39,563 nt of DNA from a virus: positions 1 through 39,563 of the IMG/VR virus record IMGVR_UViG_3300014497_000015. One strand, given 5' to 3'. Under the pieces are notes generated by a model. It was not told the DNA's origin and did no database searches. It worked only from the letters and a program-made list of their open reading frames with translations. Shown piece after piece: positions 23,822 through 29,937 of this stretch. The position numbers were made by a program, and so were the translations under genes. The number at the start of each line of letters is the position of its first letter. Position 1 is the first letter of the stretch.

Positions 23822-24663
23822 AGGTCGTTACTCGTGTCGGTGCGCCAGTCGGTACTGAAGAAGTCAGGACCTGCTGAGGCTGGGCGCTGCCCCTGCTGCG
23901 CCTTCGACAAGCGCCCAATGATCCAGTCAGCCTCGAAACCCTGCCAGCCATTCAGCACTGCCAGCTCAATGGCCGCCTCTGCCCGTATGCCGACCGCTGC
24001 GCATTTGGTAAGGGCAGCGTTCACGTTTGCCCACACCTTTGCTGTAACCGGCGCACGCTTCGCCCTGCGCAGCTTCAGGTAGTCATCGATGGATTGCTCA
24101 GACAGACCGAATGGGTTGTCAGCGAGCATTTGGGGCTTGCCGAACTTTGATTCGTCGGCGGATTTGGCTTTCAGCGGTGCGCGAACTGCTTTCGCTTCAA
24201 CAGGTGCACTATCTTCCGTAGGAAGATGTTTTTCTTTCTTTGTATAAAGGAAGCAAGTTGCAGTTTTGGTCTCACTCGCGTCATTTCTCAGTGAGACGAT
24301 TTCTGCTGAGTGAGACGATTTGGTCTCACTGAGACTGTTCTGCTTTTCAGCGAAAAACACCCATTCAGCAACCGGTGAAATACCGATGTCACCACGGCTT
24401 CCGCCAACGCGGTAAATGATCCGGCGCTCGAGCAAATGGCTGATCGCCTTTGAGGTAACATCCCGGCGCATGTTGGTCAGCTTGCCGAGCTCATCGGCAG
24501 TGATTCGCTTGGTCTCCTGCTGAAAGCCGATCGTCTGACGCGCAATGGCCATCAGAACGCGCAGGTCACGCGCCGGCAGGTCAACCGTGGCCAAGGATTC
24601 CATCAGAGCATTGTCCATGCGGGTGAACCCCCTGGACTTGTCAAAGTGAACGATGTTTGTCAT
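23818..24663 (-). CDS. replication initiator O
   Basis: The protein has 281 residues. ATG 24663 was chosen over 24678 because GGAG lies 5 bases upstream. The N-terminal domain (about 10-90) is a winged helix (DLRVLMAIARQTIGFQQETKRITADELGKLTNMRRDVTSKAISHLLERRII), which would bind ori iterons; a Ser/Thr-rich linker encoded by the repeat region follows, and a helical C-terminal domain (about 165-260) would contact P. Repeats in the linker DNA (24266-24330) mirror lambda's ori inside O. Confidence 0.9.
   Translation of the reverse strand: MTNIVHFDKSRGFTRMDNALMESLATVDLPARDLRVLMAIARQTIGFQQETKRITADELGKLTNMRRDVTSKAISHLLERRIIYRVGGSRGDIGISPVAEWVFFAEKQNSLSETKSSHSAEIVSLRNDASETKTATCFLYTKKEKHLPTEDSAPVEAKAVRAPLKAKSADESKFGKPQMLADNPFGLSEQSIDDYLKLRRAKRAPVTAKVWANVNAALTKCAAVGIRAEAAIELAVLNGWQGFEADWIIGRLSKAQQGQRPASAGPDFFSTDWRTDTSNDL
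24266..24330. repeat. candidate origin iterons inside O
   Basis: Four copies of GTCTCACT lie within 65 bp: TTGGTCTCACT at 24266-24276 and 24320-24330, and the inverted AGTGAGACGATTT at 24290-24302 and 24309-24321. An A/T-rich stretch adjoins at 24222-24256. Repeats within the linker-coding part of O next to an A/T-rich segment are the layout of the lambda origin. Origin function is inferred. Confidence 0.65.
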
Positions 24664-24666
24664 AGT
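24638..24666 (+). promoter_or_regulatory. candidate promoter of OOP-like antisense RNA
   Basis: TTGTCA (24638-24643) and CATAGT (24661-24666) are spaced by 17 bp, with TGT directly before the -10 (extended -10). It points against the lytic operon, from within the 5' end of O. The predicted start is near 24673. Confidence 0.45.
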
Positions 24667-24672
24667 GGCTCC

Positions 24673-24718
24673 ACACATTGCTTGATCGAATCAGCCACCC
24701 TTGCCCGGTGGCTTTTTT
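24673..24718 (+). ncRNA. candidate short OOP-like antisense RNA
   Basis: A transcript from the promoter at 24638-24666 would end at the terminator 24693-24718 and be only about 45 nt long. It would be antisense to the untranslated leader just upstream of the O start codon. Lambda OOP RNA arises at the same place and direction. Existence of the RNA is an inference from signals. Confidence 0.45.
24693..24718 (+). terminator. + strand intrinsic terminator between O and the upstream gene
   Basis: AGCCACC (24693-24699) pairs perfectly with GGTGGCT (24707-24713) around a 7-nt loop and is followed by a six-T run. The orientation is opposite to the operon, so it does not end a lytic transcript; it implies a + strand RNA. 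Confidence 0.85.
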
Positions 24719-24736
24719 GTGTCTTGAATTTGGTGG

Positions 24737-24949
24737 TCAGTGCCTTTCGAGGCCCTTTTTGTGTTCCACCAAGGAAAGTACCGGCGCTGGATCTTTCATC
24801 CGCTTCATCTGAAGCTGTAGCGCCAATGACTGCCCTGCCCTCAAATACTCTTGCGCTGTACGTTCAAGATCCCATCCGAGCTCAACGCTGAGCTGTCGAA
24901 CCTCTTCCTGGGCCTGTAACTCCAACGCATCGAACAATGATTCGTGCAT
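24737..24949 (-). CDS. hypothetical protein upstream of O
   Basis: This 70-residue helical protein (MHESLFDALELQAQEEVRQLSVELGWDLERTAQEYLRAG) starts with a GGAGG three bases upstream of the ATG. It occupies the place that cII holds in lambda but shows no clear HTH. Function unknown. Confidence 0.65.
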   Translation of the reverse strand: MHESLFDALELQAQEEVRQLSVELGWDLERTAQEYLRAGQSLALQLQMKRMKDPAPVLSLVEHKKGLERH

Positions 24950-24967
24950 TGGCCCTCCAAAGGGCCT

Positions 24968-25186
24968 CTAGGCCGACTTATGCTGCTCGTGTTCCTTCAG
25001 GCCATTCATTTCGCGGATCAGCTCTGCTGCGCCGAGGCGGCGGGCGATCATTGAAAGGTCGTGGATGTACGTGGCCAGCTGCATGCCGGCGCGGCGTGCT
25101 TCCATGCGCAGGTACCGAAGGTCTTCAGGCTTGTAGCGGAGCTTGCAAACTTCGCTGCGTTTGTGGGACGGGTCGTCGTATGCCAT
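24968..25186 (-). CDS. ribbon-helix-helix-like protein
   Basis: This 72-residue protein has a segment VCKLRYKPEDLRYLRMEARRAGMQLATYIHDLSM that fits a ribbon-helix-helix DNA-binding fold (strand, helix A, helix B). It is the gene right after cro. A role as an accessory regulator of early transcription is likely by position; the similarity is judged by eye only. Confidence 0.6.
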   Translation of the reverse strand: MAYDDPSHKRSEVCKLRYKPEDLRYLRMEARRAGMQLATYIHDLSMIARRLGAAELIREMNGLKEHEQHKSA

Positions 25187-25215
25187 TGGTGGTTTCCTTT
25201 CGTGGCTGAGAATGG

Positions 25216-25425
25216 TTAAGCGGCAGTAGAGTGGTTAACGCCGGTGACCAGCTCGCGGGCGGTGATCGCCCCGCCAGTCAGGTCTTCGGCAAGAAATGCT
25301 TTGTCGGCGCTGATGCGATGGGTTCCCGTCACCCAGTACGAAACTGTTGGCTGAGAAACACCGAGGGCAACTGCCGTCTTGGTCTGTCCGTCGAAGTAGT
25401 CAACGAGTCGTTCAATGGGGGTCAT
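25216..25425 (-). CDS. Cro/YdaS-like repressor
   Basis: This 69-residue protein has a helix-turn-helix: IERLVDYFDGQTKTAVALGVSQPTVSYWVTG, as in Cro/YdaS-type DNA-binding proteins. It is the first gene of the lytic operon, transcribed divergently from cI across three operators. It should bind these operators to shut off cI after induction. Confidence 0.85.
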   Translation of the reverse strand: MTPIERLVDYFDGQTKTAVALGVSQPTVSYWVTGTHRISADKAFLAEDLTGGAITARELVTGVNHSTAA

Positions 25426-25440
25426 TCGAGAGCCCTCCTG

Positions 25441-25501
25441 ATAAGCCTGCTTATATCCTAGTGATGCGCAGGCTTATTTGCAACAAGATAAGAGGGCTTA
25501 T
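25441..25501. promoter_or_regulatory. three-copy operator region between cI and cro (oR-like)
   Basis: Three 14-bp sites of the form ATAAGCNNGCTTAT lie 23-24 bp apart: 25441-25454 (perfect dyad), 25464-25477 (12 of 14 match) and 25488-25501 (ATAAG-AGGG-CTTAT). They overlap the promoter elements on both strands. The same dyad occurs at 26848-26886. Tripartite spacing is as in lambda oR; binding by CI and Cro is inferred. Confidence 0.8.
25455..25483 (-). promoter_or_regulatory. PR-like promoter for cro operon
   Basis: On the - strand TTGCAA (25483-25478) and TAGGAT (25460-25455) are spaced by 17 bp. The spacer is the middle operator, and the outer operators flank both elements, so repressor binding would block it. 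Confidence 0.65.
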
Positions 25502-25504
25502 ACC
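25478..25504 (+). promoter_or_regulatory. possible PRM-like promoter for cI
   Basis: TTGCAA (25478-25483) and TATACC (25499-25504) on the + strand are spaced by 15 bp, sub-optimal as expected of an activated promoter. Transcription would start close to the cI ATG at 25514, giving a nearly leaderless message, as in lambda. Weak evidence. Confidence 0.35.
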
Positions 25505-25513
25505 GTTGTGAAG

Positions 25514-26242
25514 ATGAATACTCTTGCCAACCGCATCAAAATGGCCCGCCAGGGCGCCCGCTTGACGCAGAAGAAGCTCGCGGAACTCGTAGGCGTCGAA
25601 CAGCCAGTCATCTCCCAACTCGAAACCGGGAAGAACCTCCAGAGCGCGCACATCGCGAAGATCGCGCACGCCTGTTCAGTTAGTGCTATATGGCTATCTG
25701 ACGGAATTGGTGAAATGAAGGGCAGGCTGACGCACATCGAGGCAAATGCGGAACTCTTGGGGGACATTGATACCTGGGAGGACGATGAAACCCTTGGTGA
25801 CGACGAGTATGAAATCCCGTACTTTGCGGAGGTCGAGTTCGCGGGTGGGCAAGGTATGTCTGAGGTCGTGGAGATAGCCGATAGGAAGCTAAGATTTAGC
25901 GGCGCGACTTTGAGAGCAGCCGGCGTTGATGCAAAGAGCGCCGCGTGTGCCAGGATCAAAGGTCGCAGCATGGAACGCTTAATTCTTGATGGTGCTGCAA
26001 TTGGTTTTGATCTGGATGACACCTCAATCATCGATGGCGAGATCTACGCCTTCAACCAGCTCGGGATGCTAAGGGTCAAATATCTGCACCGCCTCCCCGG
26101 CGGTAGCGTGAGGATCCGCAGCGAGAATTCTGAAGATTTCCCTGATGAAATCATGACCGCTGAGCAGTTCGCCGAAGATGTTCGGATGCTCGGGCGCGTT
26201 TTCTGGTGGTCAACGGTTAGGCGCTCGCCAAGACGAAAATAA
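25514..26242 (+). CDS. CI-type phage repressor with S24 peptidase domain
   Basis: This 242-residue protein has an N-terminal HTH (about 4-62: RIKMARQGARLTQKKLAELVGVEQPVISQLETGK) and a C-terminal LexA/CI-like peptidase. A likely cleavage site A110-G111 (FAGG), nucleophile Ser152 (KGRSME) and Lys189 (LRVKYL) are in the right order and spacing. RecA filaments would trigger self-cleavage and induction. ATG 25514 is preferred over the TTG 12 codons upstream, which lies in the operators. Confidence 0.93.
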   Translation: MNTLANRIKMARQGARLTQKKLAELVGVEQPVISQLETGKNLQSAHIAKIAHACSVSAIWLSDGIGEMKGRLTHIEANAELLGDIDTWEDDETLGDDEYEIPYFAEVEFAGGQGMSEVVEIADRKLRFSGATLRAAGVDAKSAACARIKGRSMERLILDGAAIGFDLDDTSIIDGEIYAFNQLGMLRVKYLHRLPGGSVRIRSENSEDFPDEIMTAEQFAEDVRMLGRVFWWSTVRRSPRRK

Positions 26243-26254
26243 CATGGAGGTCTC

Positions 26255-26785
26255 ATGCGCAAAATCGCGCCGTTATTGTGCCTTTATTTTGCCACTTCTG
26301 CTGGATGCGTCTTGCAAATCCCCTCCCCAGCGATTTCTACGCCAGCCCCAGCACGGCTCTCACAGCACGAATCAGAAGCCCCTAAGCAAAAGCCAATCGG
26401 GGTCGGAGATAGCGTTGACGGCTGGGTGCAGATAGCGACGATCGACCAGAATTCCTATCAAGTGCAGGAGGGTTCATTTCGATTCGATGGAGACACAAAA
26501 GGAAACACACTTGCCGTGGTCATTGCGAGAGCCATAGATCTCGCCACAAAAGATATCTCTCTATTCCAATGGTCAGTTCCAACAGAAGACTGCATTGCCA
26601 ACAGAGGTGCCTTGGTAATACATGACATGCAAGGAAATCTCGTCGGAAACAATGACTTTGTGTTCGGCGGCGGTTCTCTGGCATCACTGATGGCTGAAAC
26701 AATCTGCGGGGTCGCCGTCAAGACTGCAACGCGGCTTAAAGAGCAACAAAGCAAGCCAACCAGGCCGTCTGCTCAGTCCATATAG
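26255..26785 (+). CDS. putative lipoprotein encoded behind cI (lysogenic conversion?)
   Basis: The protein has 176 residues. A signal peptide ends at S15-A16-G17-C18, a slightly unusual lipobox (Ser at -3), followed by a Pro/Ser-rich linker and a single compact domain with two cysteines (DC near residue 107, IC near 150) that could form a disulphide; the DC...IC pattern is reminiscent of surface-adhesin-E-like lipoproteins. GGAGG lies upstream. Directly behind cI and before a terminator, it should be expressed in the lysogen, like superinfection-exclusion or host-modifying genes. Function unknown. Confidence 0.7.
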   Translation: MRKIAPLLCLYFATSAGCVLQIPSPAISTPAPARLSQHESEAPKQKPIGVGDSVDGWVQIATIDQNSYQVQEGSFRFDGDTKGNTLAVVIARAIDLATKDISLFQWSVPTEDCIANRGALVIHDMQGNLVGNNDFVFGGGSLASLMAETICGVAVKTATRLKEQQSKPTRPSAQSI

Positions 26786-26803
26786 AGATCTGACACACCA
26801 TAT

Positions 26804-26830
26804 AAATCCCGCCTAGCGCGGGATTTTTTT
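26804..26830 (+). terminator. intrinsic terminator of the cI-lipoprotein unit
   Basis: AAATCCCGC (26804-26812) pairs with GCGGGATTT (26818-26826) over a 5-nt loop, followed by a T-run to 26830. It separates the lysogenic unit from the early leftward promoter. Confidence 0.92.
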
Positions 26831-26847
26831 CGCCCATCGAAAAATAT

Positions 26848-26886
26848 ATAAGCAATCTTATTGACGACTAGGATAAGCAGGCTTAT
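26848..26886. promoter_or_regulatory. second operator region (oL-like)
   Basis: Two 14-bp sites, ATAAGCAATCTTAT (26848-26861) and ATAAGCAGGCTTAT (26873-26886), repeat the dyad found at 25441-25501, with a 25-bp step. They bracket and overlap the PL promoter elements, so CI would repress both arms. Confidence 0.85.
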
Positions 26887-26889
26887 ATT
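26861..26889 (+). promoter_or_regulatory. PL-like early promoter
   Basis: TTGACG (26861-26866) and TATATT (26884-26889) are spaced by exactly 17 bp, a near-consensus promoter. The -10 overlaps one operator and the -35 abuts the other. Predicted start near 26896. Confidence 0.85.
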
Positions 26890-26948
26890 CACTTCAAGCC
26901 GAACGAAACACCGGCCCACGACACGACTGGTGAAGCCGCCAGATAGCC

Positions 26949-27097
26949 CGGGATCAGCGAAGTGATCTCCCGACCCCCGACAGGGGACCGACCGGAACCA
27001 AGTTCTTTGACATAGAGATTCGAGCCGGTGACCAGCCAGTAGCGGGTCACGGAGATACACCCACAGATTTACTGATGCCGCTTCGATGAGGCGGCAT
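26949..27097 (+). promoter_or_regulatory. folded leader of the leftward transcript
   Basis: The untranslated leader between PL and the first gene holds four clear hairpins: 26949-26972 (8 bp with a bulge), 26975-26986 (CCCC/GGGG), 27025-27052 (GTGACC/GGTCAC plus CC/GG) and 27075-27097 (ATGCCGC/GCGGCAT). No open frame covers it. It could be an antitermination (put- or nut-like) or processing element; that is inference. Confidence 0.5.
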
Positions 27098-27121
27098 TGG
27101 AAATACCAAGGGAGCCACACA

Positions 27122-27316
27122 ATGAACGCCAAAAAATGCAAAGCAATTCGTCGCACGCTGAAATCAGAAGGTGTTGACGTAAAAGAAACCGACTACGTCG
27201 GAGGATCGCTTGACGACAAGTTCGGACGCGATCGGGTTCGCCATCTCAACGTCGCGCAATGTCAACTCAAATCCTGTGGGCGCCTGGCCTACAAGAAAGC
27301 AAAACGCGCCGCTTAA
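27122..27316 (+). CDS. small basic hypothetical protein, first gene of the left arm
   Basis: This 64-residue protein (MNAKKCKAIRRTLKSEGVDVKETDYV) is very basic, with a Lys/Arg/Ala-rich C-terminus. ATG 27122 has GGGAG upstream; the longer in-frame start lies inside the leader hairpin. Its basic character and first position could suit an RNA-binding role such as an antiterminator, but this is only position-based. Confidence 0.72.
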   Translation: MNAKKCKAIRRTLKSEGVDVKETDYVGGSLDDKFGRDRVRHLNVAQCQLKSCGRLAYKKAKRAA

Positions 27317-27350
27317 ACAACCAGCGCCACGACAGCCTGTCGTTAACTGC

Positions 27351-27489
27351 CCGATCCTCTCTATGAGAGCGCATCGGGGTGTGATCTGAATCCTGCCGCC
27401 AAGCAGCACAGCTTCTATTCAGCGAGATCCGGAGGAATGAACTCGGGTCGATGCAGGGATTGGCACCTGCCAGATCACACCCCGATGCG
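27351..27489 (+). ncRNA. candidate structured RNA element A
   Basis: A local hairpin (CCGAT 27351-27355 with ATCGG 27373-27377, inner CTCTC/GAGAG) shares its 3' half with a 19-bp perfect long-range helix: CGCATCGGGGTGTGATCTG at 27370-27388 pairs with 27471-27489. The enclosed loop holds CCGGAGGAATGAACTCGG. The two pairings are mutually exclusive. Region 27317-27702 has no convincing gene. A second copy with the same plan but different arm sequences is at 28305-28441. Confidence 0.55.
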
Positions 27490-27702
27490 GATGAATGCCC
27501 AGGCTGATGGGCAAGTGTAAGACCTGAGGGATCGCGGGAATCGTGGCCGGTAGAGTGAGTAAGCGCCCAGATGACCACGGCGAGTCCAAGAATAAGCGGC
27601 TGAAACCTTCGCCCCGGTGAAACTCCGGTGTCACTAAGGCCGTGAATAGTCATGCCGGGATCAGCTCCGGCCATCTGCATCAACACCCAACCGGAGAACA
27701 CC

Positions 27703-27822
27703 ATGCTCCAGATCATCATGATCGGCGCAGCGCTGAGTCATGTGCGGCCAGAACCGCCTGATGATGATGTTCGACTGCCAACCGATCCGCCCGGCCACAT
27801 CCGGGAAAAGCCTCGATTGTAA
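27703..27822 (+). CDS. 39-residue hypothetical protein
   Basis: This small ORF (MLQIIMIGAALSHVRPEPPDDDVRLPTDPPGH) has a short hydrophobic start and a Pro/Asp-rich tail. CGGAGA sits about 7 bases before the ATG. It lies alone between folded noncoding stretches. Function unknown. Confidence 0.5.
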   Translation: MLQIIMIGAALSHVRPEPPDDDVRLPTDPPGHIREKPRL

Positions 27823-27929
27823 TGACGGGGTGCCGATTGGTTCTGGCCAATCAGCGTCCCGCCAAAAATTCACAAACCTGGATATCAGATGGCCTACTGC
27901 TGTTTCAGGATCGCCATCTGGCTTTACAA

Positions 27930-27954
27930 GTGCTGTCTAAACCCCAGACAGCAC
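27930..27954 (+). other. strong hairpin upstream of the HTPGPW gene
   Basis: GTGCTGTCT (27930-27938) pairs perfectly with AGACAGCAC (27946-27954). There is no U-run, so it is unlikely to terminate. Two smaller stems precede it in 27823-27925. Confidence 0.65.
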
Positions 27955-27980
27955 TCGAAAGCCATGAACGGAGAAAGACA

Positions 27981-28277
27981 ATGGGAAATACTCACACGCC
28001 AGGCCCTTGGGTTCTAAAGCATATATCCGGCAGCAATTTCGCTGTTCAACGGTTTGAAATTCGCTCCGGATCCGGCATGCCCCATCCGATTTTCAACAAG
28101 GACACCAGCGCAATCGACGGAACTTCAGTTTGCATGTCGCCACAGGATGCCAAGCTGATCGCCGCCGCGCCGGATCTTCTGATCGCGCTCACCAAGTGCC
28201 TTGATCTGCGAGGCACGCTCGAAATGCATGGCCTGCTGGCTGAAGTCGAAGCTGCCATAGCCAAAGCGACCAAATAG
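27981..28277 (+). CDS. HTPGPW-type phage protein
   Basis: This 98-residue protein starts MGNTHTPGPWVLKHISGSNFAVQ and has the conserved DAKLIAAAPDLLIALTKCLDL segment. This family is widespread in phages and prophages of Proteobacteria, usually in early regions, with no settled function. GGAG lies about 8 bases before the ATG at 27981. Confidence 0.85.
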   Translation: MGNTHTPGPWVLKHISGSNFAVQRFEIRSGSGMPHPIFNKDTSAIDGTSVCMSPQDAKLIAAAPDLLIALTKCLDLRGTLEMHGLLAEVEAAIAKATK

Positions 28278-28304
28278 TCTCCGTCGTCCGCCGTACGCAA
28301 CGGC

Positions 28305-28717
28305 CCGATATCTCTCTGGGGAAACTCGTTTAGAGAGGTGCCTGTATCGGCAAATGACCAACTTGCTTTCAGGTGTCGAACTTGAAGCCCGGCAGGAATG
28401 CAGAGTCCGGGATTAAACGACAGGTCATTTGCCAATGCAGGTACAGCTGCACACGACTCAATAGGTGGCCACTGCCTCCCCAGTGAGCGAACAAGAGGAG
28501 ATCCCACATACCCCGATGGGCTGGCATCCCTTCGGATTCCGCAATACCAGAGACGCCAAGCAGCAATAAGTCTTGGTCAGGGCTTCCCACAAATTACCGG
28601 GAGGCGCGGAAGGTAGATTGCTAGGTATTCAGCCAAGCCCTCCATCAGGAGGCAAACATCCCCTGACGTAGGGAGGTCTGCGTTAGGAAGTAAAGCCGGC
28701 TCTAGGGCCGGCTTTTT
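28305..28717 (+). ncRNA. candidate structured RNA element B with its own terminator
   Basis: Copy of element A's plan: CCGATA (28305-28310) pairs with TATCGG (28345-28350) around an inner CTCTCT/AGAGAG stem, while the same TATCGG lies in a long-range helix (28341-28359 with 28423-28441, 17 of 19 pairs). The enclosed loop has CCCGG-CAGGAATG-...-CCGGG. The stretch 28442-28690 holds more stems (for example AGGGCTT near 28580 with AAGCCCT near 28635; CCTCC/GGAGG near 28640-28652) and the region ends at an intrinsic terminator. No gene found in 28278-28741. Confidence 0.55.
28692..28717 (+). terminator. intrinsic terminator in the left arm
   Basis: AAAGCCGGC (28692-28700) pairs perfectly with GCCGGCTTT (28707-28715) over a 6-nt loop, and T-run 28713-28717 follows. 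It stands between the promoter-proximal leader genes and everything downstream, so downstream genes need antitermination or another promoter. Confidence 0.92.
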
Positions 28718-28741
28718 ATTGGGCGATTGGAGGTGATGGTG

Positions 28742-28927
28742 ATGATTCTTGCAAGCAAAAACGGCCTGATGTGCGCTTGTAAAGTTATTCGCGAAACTCC
28801 GAAAGCATGGGTTGTTGCCTATGCCGGAGAAGGTGGCAAAGAAACCAGAGTGGCTAAAAGCTCTGGACGCAAAATGTTCGAAAACGTCCGCGATGCCGAA
28901 CGCTGGATTTACGGAGATCGGCCATGA
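28742..28927 (+). CDS. small hypothetical protein
   Basis: This 61-residue protein (MILASKNGLMCACKVIRETPKAWVVAYAGEGGK) has a beta-rich core and a DAERWI end. ATG 28742 is chosen since GGAGGT lies 7 bases upstream; the ATG at 28736 is too close. Common type of short early phage protein, function unknown. Confidence 0.72.
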   Translation: MILASKNGLMCACKVIRETPKAWVVAYAGEGGKETRVAKSSGRKMFENVRDAERWIYGDRP

Positions 28928-29049
28928 AACGCACAACCCCACCCCTCCCCCGCAAGCCCCGCCCCGACGTCCACGACTGCGCCAAAGGTCGTATGCATGA
29001 CGCACCGAGGAAGGTCGTTACCACTATGCCGGGCGGGTATATCGCCTAG
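28924..29049 (+). CDS. 41-residue Pro/Arg-rich protein
   Basis: Its ATG overlaps the preceding stop (ATGA). It reads MKRTTPPLPRKPRPDVHDCAKGR and lacks a clear fold. Coupling to the upstream gene argues that it is translated. Confidence 0.55.
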   Translation: MKRTTPPLPRKPRPDVHDCAKGRMHDAPRKVVTTMPGGYIA

Positions 29050-29058
29050 GAGATTGAG

Positions 29059-29298
29059 ATGGAATTGAACATTGAGACAAGCAGCCTGACGGTAGAGCCA
29101 AACGGCAGAAACGGCGTGATGGCAATTGTCGAAGTAGACGCTGGCGATATCGCCGAGCAACTGCCTGATGCGGATCGCCTTGAGGGCATGGATGTTGACG
29201 TGGTGCGAGCTTGGCTTATCAAGAACGGCGACCATGACGACATTCTTGAGCATATCGGCCTCGACAAGATCCACGAATTCCTGTCTCACGCCGAGTAA
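29059..29298 (+). CDS. small acidic hypothetical protein
   Basis: This 79-residue acidic protein (MELNIETSSLTVEPNGRNGVM) has a helical C-terminal half (VVRAWLIKNGDHDDILEHIGLDKIHEFL). AGGAG lies about 7 bases before the ATG. Similar short acidic proteins occur in phage left arms. Function not known; acidic composition could fit a DNA mimic but there is no further support. Confidence 0.75.
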   Translation: MELNIETSSLTVEPNGRNGVMAIVEVDAGDIAEQLPDADRLEGMDVDVVRAWLIKNGDHDDILEHIGLDKIHEFLSHAE

Positions 29299-29320
29299 CC
29301 CCGCCACTCTGGAGGCGATC

Positions 29321-29746
29321 ATGAACGCACGATTTGATATCTGTCAGGCCGCGCACGACGCAAAGCCGGCGCCTCCGGTAAGCGAGTCGCCCGAAGAACT
29401 GGCGAGGTCTGCATGGCTCCATGATTCCGCAGAATGCCTGATGCGCGGATGCGACGTCACGTTCCAGCGCCGCATGAACCCCCAGCAGGGCGTTCGGTTC
29501 CGCGACTTCGCGCTGGCTGTTGATGAGCATGTGAATGCTCGTCTCGCCGACTGCCAAGTCCCTACCCCATCGCTCGGCTACATGCTGATCGAAACCAAGC
29601 GCGGGATCGTCGACAAGGTGTCTGCTGACGAGTTGCTCGGCAACAGCGACCACTCGCTCGGCATGCTGGGCGAAATCGCTGAGAAGCTGCTACAGCCGCT
29701 CGTAGACGATGCGCTGATTGCTCAGGCAGAGGACATGGAACTATGA
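29321..29746 (+). CDS. hypothetical protein
   Basis: This 141-residue protein (MNARFDICQAAHDAKPAPPVSESPEEL) is helical after a Pro-rich linker. ATG 29321 has GGAGG 5 bases upstream. No conserved catalytic pattern recognised. Overlaps the following gene (ATGA). Confidence 0.75.
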   Translation: MNARFDICQAAHDAKPAPPVSESPEELARSAWLHDSAECLMRGCDVTFQRRMNPQQGVRFRDFALAVDEHVNARLADCQVPTPSLGYMLIETKRGIVDKVSADELLGNSDHSLGMLGEIAEKLLQPLVDDALIAQAEDMEL

Positions 29747-29937
29747 GCCCGCACATCCTCATCGACGAAGACCTCGACGAACTCAACCACGCCGGCTGCC
29801 CGGACAAGTACGAGATCCTGGTCATGCAACACATAGCTCGATTCTTCACGAACGGCGACTTCACCGAAGAAGAATTCAACCACTACTGCAAACGGCTGAA
29901 CGTCGCCATCGCGAACCGGCCAAGGAGTGCGGCATGA
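29743..29937 (+). CDS. small acidic hypothetical protein
   Basis: This 64-residue protein (MSPHILIDEDLDELNHAGCPDKYEILVMQHIARFFTNGDFTEEEF) is acidic and helical. Overlaps neighbours by 4 bases on both sides, indicating coupled translation. No family known to me. Confidence 0.72.
   Translation: MSPHILIDEDLDELNHAGCPDKYEILVMQHIARFFTNGDFTEEEFNHYCKRLNVAIANRPRSAA

Noticed and set aside
25216-25425. YdaS/YdaT-type toxin-antitoxin pair
   Set aside because: The Cro-like protein resembles YdaS, but the next gene looks ribbon-helix-helix rather than YdaT, and the operator layout fits an immunity switch.
25478-25513. Upstream TTG start for cI
   Set aside because: It would place coding sequence over the operators and adds residues not seen before the HTH in this family; ATG 25514 fits better.
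27267-27719. 150-codon - strand ORF in the left-arm leader
   Set aside because: It opposes the PL transcript, has no ribosome site or recognisable content, and crosses the long inverted repeat, so the structured-RNA reading is preferred.
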